A DNA stretch of 64,000 bases from Jeotgalibacillus malaysiensis. GTDB taxonomy: Bacteria; Bacillota; Bacilli; Bacillales; Jeotgalibacillaceae. Under the pieces are notes generated by a model. It made no database searches. It had not been told where the DNA came from and worked only from the letters and a program-made list of their open reading frames with translations. Below, piece after piece: positions 15,459-23,506 of the stretch. The stretch covers positions 321,501 to 385,500 of the forward strand of contig CP009416.1 in NCBI GenBank assembly GCA_000818095.1, written 5' to 3'. The first letter of the stretch is position 1; every line of letters begins with the position of its first letter. The position numbers and the translations under genes were made by a program.

Positions 15459-16838
15459 TTATTCTTCGTCGGGCTTTGCATCTTCAATCATCTGATCCAT
15501 TCCTTCAACGCCTTCTTCTTTCATCTGCTGAAGCTTCTCATAAAAAGCATTTCCGGTTTCCCTGGCAAGGTCATAGTTTACAGTAGCCAGGTCCTTCATT
15601 GGCTGAAGCTGATCATAGGTGATTTTCTCTTCTTCCAGTAGCTGAGACATCGCATTATATTCTGTATTCACTTGCGCTCTGGCATTGTTTTGCCAGGCTA
15701 TGCTGAAATTATTAATGTCCATTGTTGCGTGGACACTTGTCCAGTTGCGGTCATTTTTTGCACCGACACTCCACTGTCTCCATTCCTGAAGAATATCTTC
15801 AGTCTTTTCAAATTCACTGCGCAAACCTTCAGCATTATTTACATTTGCATAAGCACCGTCAGCTTCTTTCGCAACTTCCTTTAACTGCTGCTGGGCCTCT
15901 GAGTCTGCGTTAAATCCGATCACATTAATAATCGGGGACACATTACTGCCTGCAAAGCTTTTCGCAGCTGCAACAGGGTCGCCATCACACGTTTCGATCC
16001 CGTCACTTACGAGGTAGATCAGATTCGTATTTTCCTCACCATCAAGCTCTTTAAAGCTCTCGGCAGCTGATTCGAGTGCACCTGCAACAGGCGTCCAGCC
16101 GGCTGGTTCGAACTGATTGAGTGCCTCCTGGAAAGCTGCTTCGTCATAAGACCCGCGCTCATACACTTCATCAATAGCAGCACATGACATGTCCTTGTCA
16201 GCGTCATCGCCGGTACCTTCATGACCGTAGACGCGCAGAGAAACATTCGCTTCTTCAGGGGCTGAAGAGAGGAAGCTTTGAATCTCACGTTTTGCCAGCT
16301 CCATTCTCGTCTCGCCGCCTGCGTCAGCTCCCATTGAACCGCTGGCATCCAGAATGACTTCAATATTATAGTTTTCCTTAAACTCATAGCGGCGGTCCGC
16401 TTCAGGCATACCCTCCATATCAAAGCGCGCCATATCAAGCACGCCGGATGGATCAGGAAGCTGCACTCTTGTGATGTTATGGATGTATTGATAATACAAC
16501 TCGATTTCTTCTTGTGTCGCATCCTCAGGCAGGGCAGGAACATCACCAAACAGTTCAAGAAACTCAACGTCCTCATTGCCGTTTTCCACTTCACTCTGCA
16601 TCAGTCCGTTACCCTGCTGGACAAAATCCTGTGGCTCCTGCGGCAGGGCAGGCAGGTTCATTTCTTCAAGCTCAGCTAGCGTACCCTCAGGCTCAGTAGA
16701 TACTTCCTCGGCTTCCTGCTGCTCACTTTCCGCCGGTTCAGCTTCAGCCTGAGACGTTTCATCAGATTGTTCTTCACCCTGGCAAGCTGCGAGTCCGAAA
16801 CTTAATGCCAATATCGTTAACCATGATTTCTTATTCAT
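15459..16838 (-). CDS. Von Willebrand factor A lipoprotein
   Basis: 459 residues from ATG 16838 (AAGGAG before it). Signal peptide 1-18 ends in Leu-Ala-Ala-Cys19, a lipobox. A Glu/Ser/Gln-rich linker of about 40 residues follows, then conserved Leu/Pro segments, then a VWA domain at about 158-345 with an intact metal-ion-dependent adhesion site (Asp164-Ala-Ser-Gly-Ser, a later Thr and Ser-Asp-Gly-Ile-Glu-Thr). The C-terminal 110 residues are helical and charged. Extracytoplasmic anchored VWA proteins bind protein ligands by metal coordination. The gene is under a textbook ECF sigma promoter, so it is likely part of an envelope-stress response. Confidence 0.86.
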   Translation of the reverse strand: MNKKSWLTILALSFGLAACQGEEQSDETSQAEAEPAESEQQEAEEVSTEPEGTLAELEEMNLPALPQEPQDFVQQGNGLMQSEVENGNEDVEFLELFGDVPALPEDATQEEIELYYQYIHNITRVQLPDPSGVLDMARFDMEGMPEADRRYEFKENYNIEVILDASGSMGADAGGETRMELAKREIQSFLSSAPEEANVSLRVYGHEGTGDDADKDMSCAAIDEVYERGSYDEAAFQEALNQFEPAGWTPVAGALESAAESFKELDGEENTNLIYLVSDGIETCDGDPVAAAKSFAGSNVSPIINVIGFNADSEAQQQLKEVAKEADGAYANVNNAEGLRSEFEKTEDILQEWRQWSVGAKNDRNWTSVHATMDINNFSIAWQNNARAQVNTEYNAMSQLLEEEKITYDQLQPMKDLATVNYDLARETGNAFYEKLQQMKEEGVEGMDQMIEDAKPDEE

Positions 16839-16884
16839 ATGACGGCTCCTTCCCAATAATACCTTTATCATTATAAAAAGTTAA

Positions 16885-16910
16885 TACGTTCTTCTGATCA
16901 ATACGTTTCA
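16885..16910 (-). promoter_or_regulatory. ECF sigma promoter (TGAAAC-N16-CGTA)
   Basis: Minus strand TGAAAC at 16905-16910 and CGTA at 16885-16888 with exactly 16 bases between them, the B. subtilis SigW/SigX-type consensus. It ends 47 bases before the start codon of the VWA lipoprotein gene. Confidence 0.78.
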
Positions 16911-17171
16911 AAGAAATGTTAAACTACTACTTTTTTAATAGGGAAGGGGCAAATTGTCAAATGGTGGATTGGTTATGTGTGACAGGTGGAAGTCATAAGA
17001 CTTATGTGTTTGACACAAATAAAGCCCTTAGTAATAGGGAACAGGAAGTTATTTATAGTTAAAAGGTTGTGTAAATGAAAAGATAAGAGGTTATATATAA
17101 CGAAGTTTACAATTTGCAGGACTTAAGTAGCTTTTTGTAAAAAAGTGGAGAGGTTAGTACCTTTATTGATT
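16911..17171. other. Gene-free AT-rich interval
   Basis: No coding frame with a ribosome site. The only structure I see is an imperfect inverted repeat at about 16977-17017 with an inner AAGTC-ATAA-GACTT and outer GTGT/ACAC ends; it has no T run and could be an operator or a relic. Confidence 0.4.
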
Positions 17172-17208
17172 GTAAAAGCGCCTGGAAACGTATCTCCAGG
17201 CGCTTTTA
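17172..17208 (-). terminator. Terminator of the second MFS gene
   Basis: AAAAGCGCCTGGA and TCCAGGCGCTTTT arms with a short loop; symmetrical, can act both ways. Confidence 0.9.
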
Positions 17209-17216
17209 ACATGATA

Positions 17217-18422
17217 TTAAATTTGAAAATCTGCTTTAAGGAATTTTTTCCATATTGTAAGCATTATTCCTGAGCAAAGCAACAGCAATCCAGCTGCAAT
17301 AAATACAAACCTTACGCCAATGAGATCCACCAGAAATCCTGCGAGCAGCGTTATAGCTGCGTAAGTTGATAAGGATACAGCTTCCTGCGCAGCATACACT
17401 TTTGGCAGGAGATGCTCTTTTACATTCAGCTGTACAAGCGTATCCAGCGTAATTCCTTTGATCTGAGTGAGGAAGCCGAACAATACTGACAGTAAAAGTG
17501 CGGCATAAGGGTTAGAGATCAGTCCGAAAACCATTGTGGTCAGAGCCGCTAAGTAAGCTGTCAGGATGATGATAAACCTTGCACGCCTGTGCAGCAGCTG
17601 ATCAATTCTGATCGCAATCAGTCCGCCTGCAATCAGTCCTGCAAAAAAGCTCGAGTTGATATAACCCCACCACGGCTCCCCGGCCTGTAAAACCTCAGCG
17701 ACATACACATACATAATTGCTGCAATCCAGACGACGCCGGCATTGACTTCAACCAATTCAACGACTGTCACAAGTCTTAGAAAAGGACTTTTCACAATCG
17801 CTTTCCATCCTGCCCGTCGATCTTTTGACTCCTGATGCTCTTCTGAAATTTCCACATCATGCAGCCGTTCAAGCCAGCCGGCTAAAAGCGTAGCAGCAAT
17901 ATACAGAAAAACAGTCATCCATATAAGTGCTTCTGCTGAACTGAACGCAACAAGTATTCCGCCAAGCGGCCAAGCACTAAGCTGGATCGTTTGTGTAACA
18001 ATACCCCAGACGCCATTTGCCTTCACAAGTTGATCACGTTCCACAAGCCGTGGAATCAGTGCAGAACTCGCAGGTGACGCCCAGCCATCTAAAAAAGCAA
18101 TGCCAGACACAAACATAAAAGCCAGGAGGATCGTTTCCTGCATCATATGATCATAGCTGGCAACAAGGGTTAACAAAAGAATTGTCTTTAACCTCTGAGA
18201 ATAAGCCAGCAGCTGCGGTAAAGGAAACCGGTTTATAACCCGCGGTGCTGCAAGTGCCCCTAAAAAGCGTGCACTCATGCTGAAAAATGGCAGTAACGCC
18301 ATATAAAAAGCTGAGCCTGTCAGCAAATAAATCGTGGAAATCAGTGACACAATGTAAAACACATCACCCAGATTTGCCATCGACTGACCTGTTAGTAATA
18401 AACGAAACGAATGCCTCTTCAT
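17217..18422 (-). CDS. MFS transporter with attenuator-like leader
   Basis: 401 residues with about twelve membrane segments, of the MFS_3 type (Met-Ala-Asn-Leu-Gly-Asp near the N-terminus, a motif-A-like Phe-Leu-Gly-Ala-Leu-Ala-Ala-Pro-Arg-Val-Ile). AAGGAGC precedes ATG 18422. Members include macrolide and other drug exporters. The 5' leader holds a nested terminator hairpin and a possible leader peptide, which would suit induction by a ribosome-targeting drug; this link is inference. Relation to the T-box MFS gene at 12.9 kb is general fold only. Confidence 0.85.
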   Translation of the reverse strand: MKRHSFRLLLTGQSMANLGDVFYIVSLISTIYLLTGSAFYMALLPFFSMSARFLGALAAPRVINRFPLPQLLAYSQRLKTILLLTLVASYDHMMQETILLAFMFVSGIAFLDGWASPASSALIPRLVERDQLVKANGVWGIVTQTIQLSAWPLGGILVAFSSAEALIWMTVFLYIAATLLAGWLERLHDVEISEEHQESKDRRAGWKAIVKSPFLRLVTVVELVEVNAGVVWIAAIMYVYVAEVLQAGEPWWGYINSSFFAGLIAGGLIAIRIDQLLHRRARFIIILTAYLAALTTMVFGLISNPYAALLLSVLFGFLTQIKGITLDTLVQLNVKEHLLPKVYAAQEAVSLSTYAAITLLAGFLVDLIGVRFVFIAAGLLLLCSGIMLTIWKKFLKADFQI

Positions 18423-18470
18423 CTTCCTGCTCCTTCTGTAAAAGGGACACCGTCTGCCCCCGGGAACAAC

Positions 18471-18536
18471 AAAAAAGGCGCAAAACCCCCTTTATTGTCT
18501 AAAGCTCATGAGACAGCAGGGGCAAACAGGTCGCCT
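18471..18536 (-). terminator. Leader terminator (attenuator) before the MFS gene
   Basis: On the minus strand AGGCG...CCCC pairs with GGGG...CGCCT and encloses an inner hairpin GTCT/AGAC; a TTTTTT run follows directly. It lies 50 bp before the start codon, between promoter and gene, so it can only make sense as a conditional terminator. Confidence 0.7.
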
Positions 18537-18547
18537 GTATTCTTTAT

Positions 18548-18574
18548 TTAATTTGATAAAGGTGGAAGTCGCAT
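18548..18574 (-). CDS. Possible leader peptide, 8 residues
   Basis: Minus strand ATG to TAA encodes Met-Arg-Leu-Pro-Pro-Leu-Ser-Asn, ending a few bases before the attenuator stem. GGAG lies upstream but 16 bases away, farther than ideal. The Met-Arg-Leu start recalls macrolide-stalling leader peptides of erm and msr genes. Speculative. Confidence 0.3.
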   Translation of the reverse strand: MRLPPLSN

Positions 18575-18632
18575 TCTACACTCGTCTGTTCTCCGATCGT
18601 GTTTAGTAGTTGTAAGTATTTTACCATATAGT

Positions 18633-18652
18633 GAAGGCGGGGGTCAGACCCT
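18633..18652. repeat. REP-like palindrome, copy 2
   Basis: Plus strand GAAGGCGGGGGTCAGACCCT. It matches the minus strand of 2651-2670 in 18 of 20 positions. Located between the attenuated MFS leader and the MFS relic. Confidence 0.6.
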
Positions 18653-18689
18653 TGCCTCCAAAATAGTAGTCAAATGATAAAGTCTAGCT

Positions 18690-19395
18690 TCAAGCCACTG
18701 TTACATATTGATCGGTTTGAATACCTGCACTCTTAATGCCCTTTTTCCAAAACAAAATGACAAGCAGCGAACTGACAACTAATAAAGTACTAAGTATAGC
18801 GAAGCAGTAGATAATCAATCCGACCGATACCATTCCGGTGAAAATCGCTAACAGTACAATTCTTAGAAGCAGGCCGATTGACCGGAACAGGCCGTCTACT
18901 CTACCGATGATCTCATTTGGAATTTGATCCATCATGAAAGTGTTTCTGGCGACTCTGGTTCCACTGTTTCCGATTGCAATAAAGAACATTAGAGCCAGAT
19001 ATAGTGGTATATTAGCAAATAAAATAACAGAAATGGCGGCAGTATATATAACCATACAATAAATAATCGTTTTACCTACTCCCCATTTTGCTGCAATGAA
19101 TGGCACAATCATTCCTGCAGTAACAGCGCCGATAGCATAAATCATACTTTGAATGCCATACATGCTTCCCGAAGTTTCTAAAACATCGGCCAGGTACACC
19201 GGGAACAAATAGTTCGTCACCATTACACCGATAAAAGGCATCGTTGAAAATAGTAAGATGATAAACATTGCGGGGCGTTTTCTGATGTAATATAAACTGC
19301 TGGAAGGTCCGGGAACCTTTAACTCTTCCTGAATTACATCGGACTTTTTCCTGTGAGAATGCTTTTGCAGAAGAATGATAATAAGCGGGGAACCT
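18690..19395 (-). pseudogene. MFS transporter relic, C-terminal half only
   Basis: Only about 235 codons remain. From the end of the sixth membrane segment (Leu-Ile-Ile-Ile-Leu-Leu) through the charged central loop (Lys-His-Ser-His-Arg-Lys-Lys-Ser-Asp) the frame is open and gives six membrane segments, ending at 18690. The first half is missing: the homologous sequence begins within 15 bp of the stop codon of the EAL gene, inside that gene's terminator, and an in-frame stop lies a few codons further. An internal ATG at 19268 would give 192 residues but no whole transporter. This looks like a deletion that joined the EAL gene end to the middle of an MFS gene. Confidence 0.8.
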
Positions 19396-19410
19396 GTATC
19401 CCCGCTTATT
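19380..19410 (-). terminator. Terminator of the EAL-HDOD gene
   Basis: AATAAGCGGGGA and TCCCCGCTTATT arms; the T run after it on the minus strand is interrupted. It overlaps the start of the MFS relic. Confidence 0.75.
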
Positions 19411-20605
19411 GATAAACCTTATTCGCCCACTCAACAGCTTTTACATACATGCCGTTCAAAAGGGCGGTATCAATATTCAGTTCACTTGTCCATTTCTCCA
19501 CGCATGCCAGGTCACCCTTTTCAAAGCAGATGACTGTGTAATAGATCGGAGCAAGCAGGCTGTCTCCGTTTAGCAAGGCAGCTTTAATTTCAGGTGACAG
19601 TGGAACGGTTGTTAAGACGTTTTCCATATGATCATCTAGAATCGCATCAATGGTACTGAATAAGGCCATGACTGCTGCGTCTATTTTCCGTTCCTGCAGG
19701 TGACTTGCCTCACATAGCTGCTCAGCAAACTTCGAGCGAACGAGTGAAAGCTTCAGCAATTCATCAGGCTTGTCCTCAGAAAGATCCTGCAGCATGAGAA
19801 TATTAATCCATCTTTCAAAGTTTTTAATCCCCATTTGAACGAGTGCCCGTTTGATCGAATACGACAGCTGGTTTTGATTTCTGTGACTGATGATTTTCAT
19901 CAGTCGGTAGCTGAGTGATGCATCTGTCTCAATAATCTCGGTTAATGTCTGATAAGAGGGCTCCGGTGACTTCAATTCCTGCAGTATGCGTAAGTATGTA
20001 TGCTTATACTGGCGCTTATAAGTGGCTCTTGTGATGATATTTGGACGGCTGAAAAAGTATCCCTGAAACAGGTGAAAGCCCATTTCCTTTGCCTGCTCAA
20101 ATTCCTCAAGTGTTTCCACCTTTTCAGCTAAAAGCACCTTTTTTCTAATGTGTGCCTCAGCCACTTGAGAGCTGATTGTACCAAGCGGTGTAACACGAAT
20201 ATCAAATTTGATAATATCTGCATCATGAATCAATTCGTATTTTCCAAGATCAGCGTCAAAATCATCCAGTGCGATTTTATAGCCGGTTTTTTTCAAATGC
20301 TGAACGCGCTGAATCAACTGATCATCCACGATTGTTCCTTCAAGGATTTCAATAACCATTTGCTCAGGGGGAATGACCTCGACCAGGTCGCTTAATAACA
20401 TTTCTCTGGTGAAATTAACGAAGACATGTGAATAGTCACTGATCTTGCCAACTCCAGCTTCGAGTAAGCCCTGTAACACAGTTATAGTTGATAGGTTGGC
20501 ATCTGTTCCATCGTACCCGCGCGCATTTGGAGAGGAACGAAATAACAGCTCATATCCAAAGGTGCTTAAATCCTTCTCAAAAATAGGTTGTCTGGCTATA
20601 TACAT
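19406..20605 (-). CDS. yuxH: EAL-HDOD signalling protein, YuxH-like
   Basis: 399 residues. The N-terminal 200 residues are an EAL fold opening with Ala-Arg-Gln-Pro-Ile-Phe and Tyr-Glu-Leu-Leu-Phe-Arg in place of the catalytic Glu-Ala-Leu motif; other metal ligands are poor, so cyclic-di-GMP hydrolysis is unlikely. The C-terminal half is an HDOD domain (Leu-Ser-Tyr-Arg-Leu-Met-Lys-Ile-Ile...Ile-Lys-Arg-Ala-Leu-Val-Gln-Met-Gly). This architecture and length match B. subtilis YuxH. The family is thought to be regulatory. Own promoter with inverted repeat, own terminator. Confidence 0.87.
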   Translation of the reverse strand: MYIARQPIFEKDLSTFGYELLFRSSPNARGYDGTDANLSTITVLQGLLEAGVGKISDYSHVFVNFTREMLLSDLVEVIPPEQMVIEILEGTIVDDQLIQRVQHLKKTGYKIALDDFDADLGKYELIHDADIIKFDIRVTPLGTISSQVAEAHIRKKVLLAEKVETLEEFEQAKEMGFHLFQGYFFSRPNIITRATYKRQYKHTYLRILQELKSPEPSYQTLTEIIETDASLSYRLMKIISHRNQNQLSYSIKRALVQMGIKNFERWINILMLQDLSEDKPDELLKLSLVRSKFAEQLCEASHLQERKIDAAVMALFSTIDAILDDHMENVLTTVPLSPEIKAALLNGDSLLAPIYYTVICFEKGDLACVEKWTSELNIDTALLNGMYVKAVEWANKVYQ

Positions 20606-20625
20606 ACACGATCTCCCCTAAAATC

Positions 20626-20647
20626 ATACTATACCTCTTTATAGTAT
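20626..20647. promoter_or_regulatory. Inverted repeat before the EAL-HDOD gene
   Basis: ATACTATA-N6-TATAGTAT, perfect 8-bp arms, about 20 bp before the start codon on the minus strand. It could be an operator or overlap a -10 box. Confidence 0.45.
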
Positions 20648-20718
20648 ATTTTACCCATCTGTTAGAAAGCAAGTAGGTAGATTAGTAAAAATAGACTTTT
20701 TTTGGGGAAGTGACATTC

Positions 20719-20832
20719 TTGTTGGATAAAATTCAAATAGAAAAAGGTGATATATTTAAATATGTAGAAATGAAAGATGAATATAGCAAATCGACTAATG
20801 TGAGAAGGAGGCATCAAAATGGAAACGTTTGA
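20719..20832 (+). other. Possible upstream short frame before fra
   Basis: TTG at 20719 with GGGGAAGTG upstream opens a 37-codon frame (Asp-Lys-Ile-Gln-Ile-Glu-Lys-Gly-Asp-Ile-Phe-Lys-Tyr) that runs 14 bp into fra. It could be a leader frame or the relic of another gene. Weak. Confidence 0.25.
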
Positions 20833-21190
20833 AGAATTCCTGGAGACAATTGAAAACCCGGACCATCGTGAACAGACAAAAAAGGTACTCGACTGGGTGA
20901 GTGAATCTTATCCCGAGCTTGGTCAGAGAATTGGGTGGAATCAGCCAATGTTCACACATCACGGTACGTTTATTCTTGCGTTCAGTACGTCTAAAAAGCA
21001 TTTGGCTGTATCACCTGAAAAAGCGGGAATCGATTATTTTGCAGATGAGATCAGGAAAGCAGGTCATGATCATAGTAAAATGCTTGTCCGTTTTCCGTGG
21101 GGGAAGCCGGTCGACTACGAGCTGCTTGGGAAGATGATTGAATTTAATATTAAAGATAAAGCAGAGTGTACAACATTCTGGCGTAAGTAA
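20819..21190 (+). CDS. fra: Frataxin-like iron chaperone, DUF1801
   Basis: 123 residues, same length as B. subtilis Fra (YdhG), and closely similar along the whole sequence: Trp-Asn-Gln-Pro-Met-Phe-Thr-x-His-Gly-Thr-Phe-Ile, Ser-Lys-Lys-His-Leu-Ala-Val, Pro-Trp-Gly-x-Pro-Val-Asp-Tyr, and the end Cys-x-Thr-Phe-Trp-Arg-Lys. Fra delivers iron for iron-sulfur cluster and haem assembly in the cytoplasm. AGAAGGAGG precedes the ATG. Single gene. Confidence 0.92.
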   Translation: METFEEFLETIENPDHREQTKKVLDWVSESYPELGQRIGWNQPMFTHHGTFILAFSTSKKHLAVSPEKAGIDYFADEIRKAGHDHSKMLVRFPWGKPVDYELLGKMIEFNIKDKAECTTFWRK

Positions 21191-21287
21191 AACACTTTCC
21201 TGAATATTGAAAATTGAATCCTTTCTGCAGCGCGTGCTAGCTTAAAAACAGAATGATTCTATTTTTATCTAAAAGGAGAGAGTCCTG

Positions 21288-21938
21288 ATGGCAGATAAAG
21301 TGATGGTGATTATTGGTGCAGGTCCAGGAATTGGACTCAGTACTGCAAAGAGGTTTGGTAAGGAAGGCTATACGATTGCATTACTTGCAAGAGATGAGGA
21401 CAGGCTGCTAGAGGCTGTGGATGAGCTTGAAGAAATGGATATTGAGGCAGAATCATTTCACGCAAATGCAGCGTCAAATGAGAGCTTGAAAGCAGCAATT
21501 AAATATGTGAATGATCTTTACGGGCGGATTGATATTCTCATGTATAATGCTTATACATTTCGTCAGGGGGCACCGACTGAAACAGATCCCGCTGACCTGC
21601 TGAATGATCTTCAGGTGGATGCTGTCGGTGCGCTTGCAAGCGTTCAGGCTGCGCTTCCTTATATGGAAGAAGGCGGGACCATCCTGATGACAGGCGGCGT
21701 GCTTGGCGTTAAGCCAATGAAAAACTTTGCATCTGTTTCAGTTGGAAAAGCGGCAATGCGCATACTTGCCATGACGCTTCATCAGGAATTGAAATCTAAA
21801 AATATTTACGTAGGTACACTGACGATTAATGGATTTGTTAAACCAGATACGCATTTCTCGCCTGATAATATTTCTGAGAAAATGTATGAAATGGCAATGG
21901 CGCGCGATGGGGTGGAGTGGACGTTTGATCGGAAATAA
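21288..21938 (+). CDS. Short-chain dehydrogenase/reductase with altered active site
   Basis: 216 residues. The Rossmann motif Gly10-Ala-Gly-Pro-Gly-Ile-Gly16 is complete and Ala-Arg-Asp follows the second strand, which suggests NADP(H). The usual Tyr-x-x-x-Lys is replaced: the segment reads Val-Ser-Val-Gly-Lys-Ala-Ala, so Lys is present but Tyr is Val. Catalysis by the common mechanism is doubtful; it may be a divergent SDR group or a binding protein. AAAGGAGAG precedes the ATG. Confidence 0.82.
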   Translation: MADKVMVIIGAGPGIGLSTAKRFGKEGYTIALLARDEDRLLEAVDELEEMDIEAESFHANAASNESLKAAIKYVNDLYGRIDILMYNAYTFRQGAPTETDPADLLNDLQVDAVGALASVQAALPYMEEGGTILMTGGVLGVKPMKNFASVSVGKAAMRILAMTLHQELKSKNIYVGTLTINGFVKPDTHFSPDNISEKMYEMAMARDGVEWTFDRK

Positions 21939-21943
21939 GATTG

Positions 21944-21980
21944 ATAACCGGAGCGGAAGACACCGTCTCCGGTTATTATT
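21944..21980. terminator. Terminator between convergent SDR and WYL genes
   Basis: ATAACCGGAG and CTCCGGTTAT arms; it covers the stop codon of the WYL gene. Confidence 0.8.
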
Positions 21981-22878
21981 GTTCATATTGTTTGAGGGCT
22001 TCAACGTAATGCTGTTTTACCTTCACAGCAAGTTCCTCAGGCTCCAGCACCTTTACATGCTCCCCATAAGCGAGCAGTTGAGACGCAGTGAAGGCTAACT
22101 CTTCATAAGGGATAACTCCTCTCCAGTGACCATCTGATACGTCTTTAAAAAACGGATCAGCCTTAGCCCGCCGTTCTCCTTCAGCAGTAAAAGCCAAAAC
22201 AGTCTCAACTGAAGGACGTCTTTCAGGCTGGTTCATCCACTCAGAAAGTGTTGGTAGCTGATCCTCTTTTTTCTCTCCAATTTCCGCAAAATGAATCCTG
22301 TCAGCACGATACAATAATACTTTATCTTTATTCAATGCAGGCATATACCAGCTTTGGTCAAAGTAAAGACCAAGTGGAAACACCCTGGACTCTTTTTTAC
22401 CTTTAGCTGATTCATAAGTGATCAACAGCTCTTTTTGTTCAACAGCTGCCTGAAGAATCACCGTTGTCCAGTTGTTTTTACGGAGTACAGGTGATGTTTT
22501 AAAAGCGACTCTCTCTTCGACAGTCCTGATCTTTTCTTTCGTCGAGTCCGGTAATTCAGCATAATAATTCTCAGCAAGATGACTTCTAATCTCACCAAAT
22601 GGAAGGTCAGGAATCTGTTGAAAATAATGCAGCATCAGATAAAGTCCCAGTGCTTCATTTTCGTTCAGCTGAAGGGGTGGCAATAACCGGTTGGGTAACA
22701 CCCGATAGCCTCCGTATCTGCCGGGCTCAGAATAGAGAGGAAAGCCGATTTCCTGAAGCTTATCGAGGTCCCGCTGGATGGTTCTGACTGATACTTGAAA
22801 GCGTCCAGCCAGTTCTGAGGCAGTGAATGTTCTGTTCGGTTCAAGCATTTTCATGATGGTCAGCTGTCTTTTATTCAT
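21976..22878 (-). CDS. WYL-domain transcriptional regulator (YafY type)
   Basis: 300 residues: an N-terminal HTH_11 winged helix (about 1-60, Phe-Thr-Ala-Ser-Glu-Leu-Ala-x-Arg-Phe-Gln-Val-Ser-Val-Arg-Thr-Ile-Gln-Arg-Asp), a middle linker, and a WYL domain at about 140-215 (ligand or nucleic-acid sensor). The C-terminal extension is standard for YafY. AAGGGGATG precedes the start. It is divergent from the dihydrofolate-reductase-family gene, with 77 bp between, so it likely controls that gene. Confidence 0.88.
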   Translation of the reverse strand: MNKRQLTIMKMLEPNRTFTASELAGRFQVSVRTIQRDLDKLQEIGFPLYSEPGRYGGYRVLPNRLLPPLQLNENEALGLYLMLHYFQQIPDLPFGEIRSHLAENYYAELPDSTKEKIRTVEERVAFKTSPVLRKNNWTTVILQAAVEQKELLITYESAKGKKESRVFPLGLYFDQSWYMPALNKDKVLLYRADRIHFAEIGEKKEDQLPTLSEWMNQPERRPSVETVLAFTAEGERRAKADPFFKDVSDGHWRGVIPYEELAFTASQLLAYGEHVKVLEPEELAVKVKQHYVEALKQYEQ

Positions 22879-22955
22879 CCTTTCATCCCCTTTTCAATTA
22901 CGACGTATTTTGTCATAAATATAGTATAGACTGATATTGAAAGGAGATGAATCAA

Positions 22956-23480
22956 ATGAGTAAAAACATTTTGTATATTGCAATGAGCCTGGATGGCATG
23001 ATTGCAAAAGAGGATCATTCACTGGACTGGCTACTGAAAGCTGAGGGAGAAGGGGACAACGGGTATAACGATTTTTACAGTGGGATCTCGTCTATTGTGA
23101 TGGGGAATCGTACGTATCAGGAAGTACTGAAAATGACTAATGAAAAGCCATATCAGGATCGGCCGGTTTATGTGCTTTCAAGAACAGAGCAGGGAGATGG
23201 ATATGCAAATTTCACATCTGAATCAGTAGACACACTGCTGTCGTCACTTCAGGAAAAGCACGGTGGCCCGGTCTGGGTAGTCGGCGGTGGTGAGGTGATT
23301 AAGGCGTGTATGGATTCTGACAGCATTGACGAATACTATATCGCTGTGATTTCCTGTGTGCTGGGTGAAGGAATTCCGCTTTTTCCAAAAGGAACAAAGT
23401 GCACGGAATTGAAGCTTGTGGATACGGAAGTGTATAACCAGATTGTCATGCTGCATTACGTGAAAAAGCAGGCGGAATGA
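22956..23480 (+). CDS. Dihydrofolate reductase/RibD-C family reductase
   Basis: 174 residues from ATG 22956, which has AAAGGAG nine bases upstream; the ATG at 22947 is too near. The start Ile-Leu-Tyr-Ile-Ala-Met-Ser-Leu-Asp-Gly-Met-Ile-Ala and later Met-Gly-Asn-Arg-Thr-Tyr and Val-Trp-Val-Val-Gly-Gly-Gly-Glu-Val are typical of the RibD C-terminal/DHFR-like group (YwjB, YyaP). NADPH-dependent reduction of an unknown substrate; not the housekeeping folate enzyme. Divergent partner of the WYL regulator. Confidence 0.86.
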   Translation: MSKNILYIAMSLDGMIAKEDHSLDWLLKAEGEGDNGYNDFYSGISSIVMGNRTYQEVLKMTNEKPYQDRPVYVLSRTEQGDGYANFTSESVDTLLSSLQEKHGGPVWVVGGGEVIKACMDSDSIDEYYIAVISCVLGEGIPLFPKGTKCTELKLVDTEVYNQIVMLHYVKKQAE

Positions 23481-23506
23481 CCATGATGGTTATTCCGCTC
23501 AATTTT
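23472..23506. terminator. Terminator between the reductase and acetyltransferase genes
   Basis: GCGGAATGACC and GGTTATTCCGC arms followed by a T-rich stretch; covers the end of the plus gene and can serve the convergent minus gene. Confidence 0.7.
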
